Below are positions 53,880 to 64,000 of a stretch of 64,000 bases of DNA, in pieces. The DNA is from Pelodera strongyloides. Its lineage: Eukaryota; Nematoda; Chromadorea; Rhabditida; Rhabditidae. The notes under the pieces were generated by a model. The model did no database searches. It was not told where the DNA came from and worked only from the letters and a program-made list of their open reading frames with translations. A program made the translations under genes and the position numbers. The stretch lies in assembly GCA_036852015.1 (NCBI GenBank), contig JAANDG010000040.1, positions 248,001 to 312,000 on the forward strand, in the 5' to 3' direction. Position 1 is the first letter of the stretch. Every line of letters begins with the position of its first letter.

Positions 53880-56800
53880 CAAAGAATGAAACCAAAGAAA
53901 CTATGCTTACGGAGTGATGAGACTACGAGAAAGCAGAGAGACTGACGAAATCTAACGAAATGTGTCCACATATGTGCACTAGAAAAATACGCGGAATTAC
54001 CGAAATTGGCACATAAAAAACCCTGGGTCAAATCTTAACAATAAGGTATAAGGTTCTTATCAACTCAACAGGATCATGCTACACTACAAAGGTTGCAACA
54101 AATAAAATAGCGAGAACAACGTAAATGTGTTTCGTATGTCTACCTTAGACGAATGGGAATAAGGGATACAAAATATTCCTAATATGTGATATTTTCAATT
54201 TCAGAGAAGTGGTTATCAAAGGTTCTAAGTGGAAAACAGACCTTCAACATTTGGTTAATCAGGTGCAAGCAATCGATATTTGCTAGCACCTATTACAAGG
54301 AACACAAAAGTGACAAATGTTGAAGCCCTGTCTGCCCTGCCATCGCTACATGATGTTTACTCAAGGATATGTGCTTCTAAAAGTCCTGAAGTGGATGCCG
54401 CGTGAATTAACGGCGTGAAGTGACTTCGTAGACGGACGCACTCGAAAAGAGGTTGACTGAAGTTGACTCCAGGTACAGACACACGAAAGGTCCAACCACA
54501 AGGAAGAACCTGAAAGAAAAGGATAAGTTAGCGATAAGCTTTCCATGACAAACAAACACCAAAGGACAAACAAAACATACCGCCCACAACTATAGTGTTA
54601 TATGAGAGTTGAGTGTTTAACAGAAAGAAAGGAAAACAAACCTCAACGGGCGATCGAATCCATTCAGGTTGATAGAAACATCAAGGGTGATTTGAGGCTT
54701 GAGAGAGGGCGACAGAGAGGAGATCGCTCAGGGATACCGTCAGTTACGTCATAAGGTCAGCGGACTGGACAAACTAAAACAAAACAGTTAATAAACCGAT
54801 TATTGATCCATCAAACCCAGATCCAGTAACAAAACTGAGTGTTAGGAAAGAAAACAGGTTGTAGCAGTAACGATTCCACTATTCCGGAATAAAGAAGAAA
54901 GTAAGAAAACATACCATAAATGGTGACCAATCCATAATCGATTAGTAGAACGTAGAACTATCATGGGAGTGGAGACAGGGGCCACAGAGAGAAGATTCAG
55001 GGCAGGGAGCAGGGACCGCGATTTGACCATCAACAGAGACGGACACAACAACCTAAAAACATAAAAAATAAATGAATCGGTAATCGAAATATCCCATCCC
55101 CACACTACTGAAACCAAGCGTCTCGGAGCGATGGCATGGCCAGCTTTTCGAGTGCGTAAGCACAGAGACCCGCAACAATAACGAAGGAAAGAAACAAAAG
55201 TAAGGAAAGGAAACATACCTCATCAAAACACATATCCCGTTCTGTTTCGAGTGGGGGTAACCACCGAACCGACGAGAGGCGAACCGGCGGAGAAGGGGGA
55301 AGAGAGGTGACAGAGATACGTCGATTCGACCACACGCAGTCGTCGATGGTCGAAGTCGCACTCCTCCACGTCAATCCGCACGCGCCCCAGAAACAGGCTC
55401 GAACTAAAGAATGATAAATTAAGATTAAACTTTTGCAGATACACCGATCACTTGCACCTACACACAGTGGTTAGTGGTGACATGATAACCTTAAACACAG
55501 CAAGCTTATGCGTTGAGTGCACCATAACTTCCACAAACGAAGTAAGACAACGTACCTCAAAAGACAATTCCCATTCGAGTGACAGGAAGCAGCAGCATGC
55601 GAGACAGCGAGAAGCCAAAGTGGATGGAGAGCGGGAAGAGAAATGGCAGGAAGACAAGTCGACTGAGCGACACCACCACAAACAGGCCGTCCAAGTCGCA
55701 CTCCTCGAAGTCCCGATCAATAGGAGCTCCAGAAACAGTTGCGGACCTGAAAGAAAAAAAACATTACGTTTGAACCACGTGCACATACGTTCGCGGTATA
55801 CCCCCACCAAGTGTAGAAGAAGACTTAAACATTAACAAGAAGCAAAAAGGGCTAGGCGCTATCGCGCCTAACCCCAAAAACTGAATGATAGATAAAGGGA
55901 TTAAGATACCTTTCCAAAGAATACTGGCTTGCGTGTATTGGTACGAGTAACGAGTAGACAACAATAGATGAAGGTGTGGGGATCAGGCTCCAATTCAGCA
56001 GCTCCACATGCAACGACCAAGACCGATCTAAAACACAAGAATTGATGAACAGATAATAGAGACATTACATAATACTGATCAAACACAGATTCAGTGATTC
56101 GCTCATCAGACAGCAGCGACCTCAATCAAAAAAGTTGCAGGAAGAGAAATAAAGTATGGAAAACATACCTCAAAAGGCAACTCCAATCCATTTTGAGTGA
56201 CGAGGAAAGGGCAGAACATCAAGGGAGAGGCGCAACGACAAATGGAATAGCTCAATCACTCAAGGTCGACGAAGAAGCAGTCGGCAGTCGATAGTCATCA
56301 CAGAGACAGCGTTGGACCTAAATCAGGAATCAAGTTCAAATTTTAGCAACATACTCATGTATGTGTATCGGGGTGTCGGCAATGGAAGTCCCGAAAATAG
56401 AACAAAAAGTGAATGATAGATAAAGGAAGCAAACGTACCAGTGTGAAACTGCTTCGCGTGTAGTAGCACTCTGTGACAAGACACAAGTAGAGACCATAGA
56501 ACAAGAGAGGGAGACAGGGATAACTCCACACGATGGAGAATTCCAGCTGAAATACAATGATTAAGAAACCATGCCATACCATACCACGTTTGTCACGTCA
56601 CAATTCGTAATTACATAAAATAGACACATAATACACAAGATAATGCTATGAGATTAGCGAAAAGGAAGACTAAAGCCTACCAAAAACAGCAGTCATCGCG
56701 TGAAGTCAGGCCGTTGACCACATAAGGAGAGCGTACGTCGGATCGAACTTGAGGGGCCATCATGAACAAATGGCGGTGAAATCCGGACTTCACTCTGAAA

Positions 56801-57224
56801 TTAGGCGGTTATGAATCATGCTAAAACTGGACAATATCCGAGCACAATTAGGGAACATCAGGAGAGCTAAGTAAAATGTCTCCCATTCCTAAAGCTCAAA
56901 AAAGGCTTCTCATTTTAATTCAAAATCTGAAGGAAAAGTACCTGAATGAGAATCGCAGCGTCCAGCTGACCCATTGACGAAACGGTCCAAATGAGAAAGG
57001 CGAGATCCATTAACACACAAAACAATCACCAGAAGAAACACAGAAAAGCTCAAACTAATAAACTGCTAATTGACAAGCTAACGAAACTAGAAAACAAAAA
57101 ACTGCACGAATCTAATGAAGAAAATGATTCTGCTATCACTGAACTATAGCTTAAACTTAAACTTAAACGCAAACTCATCGTAAAGCTTAATGGAACTACT
57201 AAAGACCTAACTACTAAAAAAAGG

Positions 57225-57510
57225 TTGTCCTCGAAGGATCTTTTCGAATAATACTTGTTCTCGTACAGAGGTTTTCTCTTTTCCTCTATGGCTGCTTACG
57301 TTTTTTGAGAGTGGCGAACTTTCAGATAAAAGGGATCTACTCTTTTTCAAAAAGCAGTAATCTTCAATCAATCCCTCAAATTATCTGTTCCTCATCTACG
57401 TCCCTTTCTCTTTTTTTTTTTAAATTATCTAAAAGTTCACCAATCACCCTCTTCTTCTTGAGGATGACACAGCCTTTACTTTTTTTAATTAATGGGCTCT
57501 AGGATTCCAG
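57225..57510 (-). repeat. Duplicated 3' segment, copy A
   Basis: Runs from GGATCTTTTCGAATAATAC through GAACTTTCAGAT and CGTCCCTTTCTC to GAGGATGACACAGCCT. It corresponds in order to 59095-59390 at moderate identity. Each copy lies just beyond the last exon-like segment of the minus-strand locus. Confidence 0.7.
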
Positions 57511-58887
57511 GTCCGTCGTCAGCCCGCCGCAAGCAAAGGAGGGCGGCACATATATGAAGGGCAATTGACGAGCAGCGTGTCTTCGGCGCGATGAGTTTCA
57601 GCCAACGAACCTATATATTAAATATAAGATTGAGCAACTTTAGCTTTAGCCCAAAGTCCAAAGTCCAAATAAGTGGAGGCACGAAGCACACACACGAATA
57701 TTGCACTCCTCCGCAGCGTAAGAAAAACGAAAAAAAAAATGAGGAAAAAAAGTACCTGGCTTGAACTTGGTAACTCTGTCGACTTGTGGGATGGCAGTGG
57801 TTGAAAGGAATGAAGACACGAAGACAGCCACATGCAGTCGTTCTCACAGGCCTGGACGTCGTAGTAGTTGTAGTAGGTGAGAGCGGGGAGTCGACAACAC
57901 CGAATTGATTCAGTTACGGTGGACATCTAAACCAAGAAAATTAAAATAAAGCCTTATTTAAATGTTGCAACAATTCCTAACTACCAGAACAAGCACGGAT
58001 CGAGAAACTGGTCCGCAACAATCAATGAGCATCCATTGCGTTGTTTATGACACGAAAGTAGTAACAAAATAAACAAAACAACATTTACCTCAAAATCCAC
58101 AGAGCGTTGGCGAGGCAACAGGCGTCAAGCTGGCCAGGAGCTCGGATGATTCTTGCTGGAGAGGTCAAGAGGAATGCGGACCGTACCCGGTAGCCGGTAG
58201 AGCGGCGGTCCATGAGGCAGGAGTGGGCCTCTAGCACGGTGAAGTAGACAGTTCCTCTTGTCGGGCGAGGTCGAAACCTAAAGTCATGAAATAAGAATTT
58301 GCTACACCAAGGAATAAATACTGTTTCGAGTGTCAATGAGGTGAGTTATCGACAGGAACAGACAACGTATGTCAGTAATGCAGGAAACAATGTTTCACCC
58401 AAATATGGAAACGAGTGATCTCCGGTTATGGTCAAAACAATCCAGCTATGGTTGGTGCGCCCATTTTATACACACCGAAAGGTACCGATTTTAACACACG
58501 TAAGAAACGAACTCAAAAACATACCTTCGAATTGACAATAGCAGCAAGGAGGCCCGGCAACCAGGAGAAATAGAGTGTGCAGAGGACTCTCTAGTCAGGT
58601 GGATAGATGGCTGGCAATCATTAGAGACAGACGAGCAGATATCCGGAATTCGGATTCCTGGTCTTCGATTACGGCTTTTATTCTGAAGTAAGTCGAATGT
58701 TATAAATCACCCACAACAGTCCACCGCCCATCCAGCCTAATGCGATAACCGCACGATAGTCTCGACAATTCAAATTCAACGTAAATTTAAAAGGAGAAGC
58801 AAAATAAGTACCTGTATACGAATCCGACGCGTGACGATGAGGCTCATATAGAGAGGCGCATCCAATCCAGACCGAGAGATAGATACG

Positions 58888-58936
58888 AGAAAAGAGAGAG
58901 AGAGAGAGAGAGAATAAATAAGATAGAGAGAGAGAA
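58888..58936. repeat. (GA)n microsatellite
   Basis: GA-rich run interrupted by AATAAATAAGAT. Confidence 0.9.
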
Positions 58937-59094
58937 CAAGAATAGGCAAATTACAACATAATATTCATGGCAATGTTAGACATAGCCATGCTACTAAAAC
59001 ACAGAGACATTGCCTTAAACACTAGGAAATAAGAAGAACATCTTACAGTGCAAATATCAAGGTATCTTAAAAAATAAGGAAATTTGTCCATATG

Positions 59095-59390
59095 GATCTT
59101 TTGCAATCACAATCTTTGATTTTTGTAGAGCGTTTATTTATTTATTTTTTTCGCTCTATAGCTGTTTACATTTTTTCACAAATAGTGAACTTTCAGATTT
59201 AGGTATGTAGACATGTTTAACTATCTCATAGTCAAAAGGCAATCAAGCTACAAATTCAAACTCCACCGTTCAAATTCCAAATTCTCATGTTCACTGTCAT
59301 AATTCACGTCTCTTTCTCAAATCAAAACCTCTGAAAGTTCACTGTCAGCCCTTCTTTCTGAGCTGACACAGCCTCATTTTTTTTTATATC
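59095..59390 (-). repeat. Duplicated 3' segment, copy B
   Basis: GGATCTTTTGCAATC, GTGAACTTTCAGAT, CACGTCTCTTTCTC and GAGCTGACACAGCCTC align with copy A about 1.9 kb away, implying that a block of the locus was tandemly duplicated. Confidence 0.7.
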
Positions 59391-62300
59391 CTAAATCCTG
59401 ACAGACTGCCGCGAGCGTACGAGGCGGTAGGAGCGCGCCATTGGCTATGGACATGATGAAACCAGAAAGCAGTGTCCTTCGGGTACGCATCGAACCTAAA
59501 AATTGAAAAATAAACGTCAAACCCACCGTATTCAAGAAAAATATGAAGTAAAGAAGTGCGAAGCGCAGAGGGTACTTCCTGTTTAAAACACTTTCAAAAA
59601 ATAACCCACTTACATTTGTGGCTATATGGAGAGGAATAGAGACGACAAGATCGCTTGAGATCACTGCGCCCGTTTACCACACGTCGATCAATGGATGGGA
59701 GATCCAACAGCTTACACATGTGACATGGCGAATTCTAAAATAATGAAATAAATTACATATTCCACGTCAATAGTAGTCAAATAAGCCACAAAAGGAGACC
59801 GGTGAAACACGGATAAATCTGACAGACTGCGGAGAGAACAACAAAATAAAGTTTACCTCACTAGCAGGTGCTTGTAGTTCCGATGAGAGGGGTTGAAGGC
59901 CGGAAGAAGAGAAGAGGGGGTGCCGTTTTGGCAGAGACGAAATACCAACCAGGAGAATGGATGAATATTTCCATCCATGGATGATAACCTAAAAATAAGG
60001 GAATAAAAGTTTGTCAAGTACATTCTGAGGTCAAGAAGTGGGGAAAATTTTCGCGTACCCTTCCACCAAATTTGGACATTCTTATGTCCCTATAGAGGTC
60101 AACCCTTCCATCATTTTTGCACTTTTCTGCGAATTTTCCTATAATTTGCTAGAAAAGAGGCGTGGTTTAGACACCCCTCCACCAAATTTTACCCATTTTT
60201 ACCACGAATTTTTGGCGCACCAATTCCGGACAACCGAAAACAATTTTCGACATTAAACTCGACGACGGTCAAGCAACTATGTAGGCGAACGTTTAACCAA
60301 CAGGACAATCCACGCATCATAGATAAGCATAATCCACAAACCAGCAAAAAAGATGAACGAAAATAAGTACTTGTGGTCCTGAATTGGTCGCAAATAGGGA
60401 CCCGGATAACTTCCGGTCCTACATCCGATCCAAAACTCGATCCTCACAACGAAAAGGTGAGACTCATTGAGCCCCACCCACATCGGTGCCTTGTCGTAAG
60501 GCGTTTGAAGAACTTAAAAATGAAAAGTAAGTTTAAATTTAACAACATTTGAAAAGTTTCGACAATGGAAGCATAGAAAAGTATGGAACTGTATTCAAGT
60601 TACACAGTGCCAGTTGAACCATCGCATCCAGAAATCACATTAAAAAATATAAAGGAAAGAACTTACCACATTAAAAGTGAGCCGTAAGAGTCAGTCGATC
60701 CAGCCACGAAAACGAGAACACGGCCGGCATAAAGAATAGAAGCCTCGGTCGCGCATTGAAAGTGGCCGTTCAAGCAGTGGCCGGCAAGCTAGAACTAAAC
60801 AGAAAAACATAAGAAATAGACAACAAGACAACATAATTCTTCAGCGAAATACGAAGGAAGCATTGAGAAGTAATAAAGCAGTACACAGCAAATGAACAAT
60901 AACAACAAACAAACCTTATAAAGCATAGCCAGTTTGACTGACGAATCCCCAAGCGAAAAGGCAGAAAGAGGGCGAGAGGTCCCGAGCAGAGGGGAAGGAG
61001 TCGCTCGCTCAGTGATCTAAACATGAAACATTACAGTCATAAAGCAAAAAAGCAACAAAGCTCGAACAGAAGCATGTAACAAACATAAAACAAACTTAAC
61101 GAAGCTGTACTAAAATAAGAAACTATAAAAAAAAATTTGGTGATGAATTACCGTAACCCAAAAATTTTCATATCACGGAACCGCCCGTCTTGATCAGGGA
61201 ACGGAGCGAATTTCAATTTTCAAAAGAATTTCAAAAATAGCGAGAAGTTCAAACAAATCACCACAAAAGAATAAAATGATAGAACTATTTTAGTTTCAAT
61301 TCAAGAGTTAAAAAGGCGGTCGGTTGTAGGTGAAAAATTTAAAACAGCTGATTGGCCACCTGCTATTTTACTAGAGAGTACGTTGAAACGAAGAGAGTAC
61401 AAAGAGCCGGAGAGTGAGACGCAGTTTACTGTAGAAATGCACTTTTCATATTGGTCACATTTGCACTGGTAATACACTTTCGCGGCGCGCAGTCAAAGTT
61501 TAGCATTGTAGCAATAAGTTACTAGAAGAAATAATAAGGAAATAGAAACAAATTAGAACAAAACCAGAAAGTGCAGAACTTCAAAAAAAAATTGAAAAAA
61601 CCATCGTGAAAAATGCGATGTGCATGCGGAAGGGCTGCAAGCGCGCCAGTTGGGTCGGACCTGGGCCAGACTTGGGTCAGTTTGGCTGGCATGCGTTCAC
61701 TGCTGCTGCCTACTGTACTGCTACAATATTTGTACTGCTAAAGGGTCGGCACTGCAAATTTCAGTCATATTTAGCGTCGGCGGTGGGGTCGAAGGCCATA
61801 ATTTGGGCGCGCATTGGGTCGGAGATTCACAGAGTACTAACCGCCTTCTCAAATTCTCAATGCTGTATTTTGGCGACGTTTGTCTTATGAGTTGCAAAAA
61901 GGACAAGCGTTTCACAATAGTCGAGTTGAATGTCTCTAGTGTAATTCAGAGTAAAACAACGTGAAATTCTACGCCACGCACAGAAAGAGGGGCGGCCACA
62001 ATATGTAAGCATCACCTATTGGGTGAGCGGAGGTAGCGCGAGAGGTGCGCGAGAGAAACAAGACCATATATAAAGGACCGAGGATGAGAAGATGTAAATT
62101 ACACAAAATAGAAGAAAAAAAGAACTCATATAAAGCTTACTTGTTATTGCGTGATGATGGATAACGAACGTGTTGGCGTGGAGTTTTCCTCTCGTTACGG
62201 TTACAACTGATTCTGGTGTCAAACTAAAAAACAAACAATAATATTTTCACTCCTCACTCCAGTTATATTCCGCATACATTAGTAAGAGAGAATACTTTAT

Positions 62301-62774
62301 TTATTGTACTGTGGCACTAAGTGATGCATATTTACCTTAGTGCGCGTGTGCGCCTTACCAGCTACCGTAAAAATCTGGAGTAGTAACGTTCGACTTTAGA
62401 CTGCATATTTAATTTATAGGGAAGAACAACAAATTAAAGACATTGAACCAACATACCATGTCATCCTCCCTTTTTGGAAGAAATTGGAATCCTGTTCAAC
62501 GATATTAGATGAAAACTAGGGAAAACACTGATGGTGCGAGGCGAAAAAATCAAGTGCGCCTAAATCTCGCCGCGCACCTCGCCCAGTATTCGCCACACTA
62601 TGGCCAGTTTCTCGCGACTGCGCTGAGCATTCTTTTGCCAAAATTTAGCGAAGATAGTGTTTCGCCGCCGCGTATCCTTTCATCTGGTTCTGCACCAATT
62701 TGTTTCATACAATCGCTCCCTGTCCGCATCAGCGTTTCGCCGCGCACCAGTCCGGCTTTGTCAGTGATACAATA

Positions 62775-62845
62775 AGCTGAGAGAGCAACAAAGTGAGATA
62801 AAGTATGGGGAATGCAACCCGGGTTCGATTCCCGAACGGTGCTAC
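62775..62845 (+). repeat. tRNA-like fragment
   Basis: AGCTGAGAGAGCAAC (D-arm-like) and CGGGTTCGATTCCCG (T arm with four pairs and a canonical loop) are tRNA-spaced. The anticodon arm is not convincing. Confidence 0.4.
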
Positions 62846-62865
62846 AAAGTTCAAAATGTTTGTGT

Positions 62866-62920
62866 TAAAAGTGTCCCCGCACTTTTGAGTGTTTATAAAA
62901 GTGTCCCCGCACTTTTGAGT
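62866..62920. repeat. Twice-repeated palindrome AAAAGTGTCCCCGCACTTTT
   Basis: The 20-base imperfect palindrome and the following GAGT occur twice, separated by about ten bases. Each can form a 7-bp stem with a TCCCCG loop. Confidence 0.85.
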
Positions 62921-64000
62921 CTGATGTTTATAAACAATGTTCTTGTTAATCACGAGTTAGCCCGTAACTCGTATTAATCTATTGAGTGTGTATGTGTCGG
63001 TATTGTGTTGTTGTAGATGTTTTTAAATACAACACATGTACGAGAATAGTTTATGTCGATATAGGTGGACCCTGCTGTTAGTCGACATGGGGGCACACTG
63101 AGGCTTCAATATAAACACGTTTCTTTCTCCGTTGTAAATGTGGGCGGCACGCACACGTAACTGCCGTCATAGAGACAAACTAGAATGGCCCTCACGCATG
63201 AATAGATGTTGAAAAGAGGGAGAGAACCAAACTAGAATGCCTTATACGTAACTAAATAAAGACATAAGTGTTGTGAGAACACAGCACTTACATTTTCCCC
63301 CTTTTAACAACATATATCAATCTAAAATTGCGACGGAGACATAAAACCTGATTTCTTCACCTGGATTTAAAATATCTTAATTTTTTATTTGACCGCTAAA
63401 AAAAAAAACTTAAAGTTGTCTCCAAATATTTAAGACCAATGAGTGAGCGTAATTATGTGTAAGATTATAGCTACAATATCTTATTATATTAAAAAAAAAT
63501 TAACAAGAAGGAGCGAAAGATATTTCTAAAATAAGTTCTAGGGAAAAAAAGAGCATAGAATTTTTTTTTTAAGTAAAGTTTTTGAGCATGAATGGACATG
63601 ATTGAACACAAGGTGCATGAATGAACACAAATGGCCTTCGACGCATGTCACAAGTTTCCAGTTGAATGGAATTGTCGCTTGTTACATGTTTCCAGCAAAT
63701 TGCTTTTGTCGCATGGCACAGATTTCCAGTTGAGTGGGTGGATTCGTGAAAAGGAAAATGTGTAATGTTCTCGCAAAAGAGAAAATTTTTTGTTCTCGGA
63801 AAAGAGAAAAATTTTTATGTTCTTGTGGCCAAAAGGGAAAAGGAAAATACACGAACAACTGCTCTCGTTGCAATGCAAGCCAAACAAACTACCGTATATA
63901 TATAACAACGTATCCAAAGAACATTAGGAATCATTGAGAAAACTAAATGACTAACTTCACGGTTCGCTCCTTTGCCATTGACGACAAAGAAGGCGCGGTC

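Larger units (their letters stand above)
54510..62223 (-). other. Multi-exon-like minus-strand locus of unknown nature
   Basis: Repeated exon-like segments have good minus-strand splice signals (TTTAG or TTTCAG acceptor; GTATGT, GTAAGT or GTACNT donor): 62141-62223, 60915-61016, 60667-60794, 60371-60512, 59857-59988, 59614-59734, about 59390-59495, 58525-58682, 58089-58277, 57756-57926, about 57500-57609, 56169-56317, 55910-56027, 55556-55746, 55219-55403, 54915-55052, 54642-54773. Several are related: 55556-55746 and 56169-56317 both start GTCC and end near-identically (TCACTCGAATGG or TCACTCAAAATGG, then TTTTGAG). 55219-55403 and 55556-55746 share CTGTTTCTGG and GAGGAGTGCGACTT. Some read well (SVLVVACGAAELEPDPHTF), but 60667-60794 and 54642-54773 have stops in all frames, and related exons differ by frame-changing indels. 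It is probably a non-coding RNA or a decayed, tandemly duplicated gene. Confidence 0.45.
62224..64000. other. Right-edge spacer
   Basis: No recognised gene. It contains a plus-strand open frame at 62509-62775 without splice or domain support, a tRNA-like fragment, a paired hairpin repeat and A-rich runs. Degenerate GTCGCATGGCACAGATTTCC-type direct repeats lie at 63640-63735. Confidence 0.45.

Noticed and set aside
62509..62775. 88-codon plus-strand frame as a gene
   Set aside because: No domain, no splice context and a composition similar to its surroundings.

Overview
The window is eukaryotic and most likely from a nematode. Its genes are split by many short GT-AG introns with TTTCAG or TTTTAG 3' splice sites. 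All five recognisable start codons lie 1 to 9 bases downstream of an unpaired 3' splice site, the layout expected of spliced-leader trans-splicing. It also carries a cysteine synthase of the kind known from worms. The species cannot be named from sequence alone, and the intron density (16 introns in part of TBCD, 18 in UBA2) is high for a worm.

Layout: 138-7360 (-) is the N-terminal part of tubulin cofactor D, running off the left edge. 8021-16544 (-) is a complete SUMO-activating enzyme subunit UBA2. 16.6-25.7 kb is a repeat-filled spacer with fold-back elements, a satellite of about 180 bp and two unrecognised exon-like segments. 25729-27434 (+) is sorting nexin 3. 32229-35716 (+) is a cysteine synthase. 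41141-51610 (+) is a membrane-anchored cathepsin B-like protease. The exon models were assembled by hand, and reading phase is kept across every junction.

The protease gene has one 7.1 kb intron between its membrane-anchor exons and its propeptide. That intron holds two head-to-tail copies (41830-45316 and 45317-48636) of a Helitron-like element. Each has a TC 5' end, a CTAG 3' end and a strong GC hairpin just before the end, and is filled with a 129-bp minisatellite. The unit length is a multiple of three and one frame (43 residues per unit) stays open over long runs. This is the most unusual structure here.

To the right, 52.27-53.53 kb is an extremely G-rich block of low complexity. 54.5-62.2 kb (-) holds at least 17 exon-like segments with good splice signals. 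Several resemble each other and at least two have stops in all three frames, so this looks like a duplicated non-coding or decaying multi-exon locus. Short inverted-repeat elements (several families) and tRNA-derived fragments are scattered through introns and spacers. The five proteins are housekeeping or metabolic (tubulin folding, SUMO activation, endosomal sorting, sulfur metabolism, proteolysis) and show no functional link.
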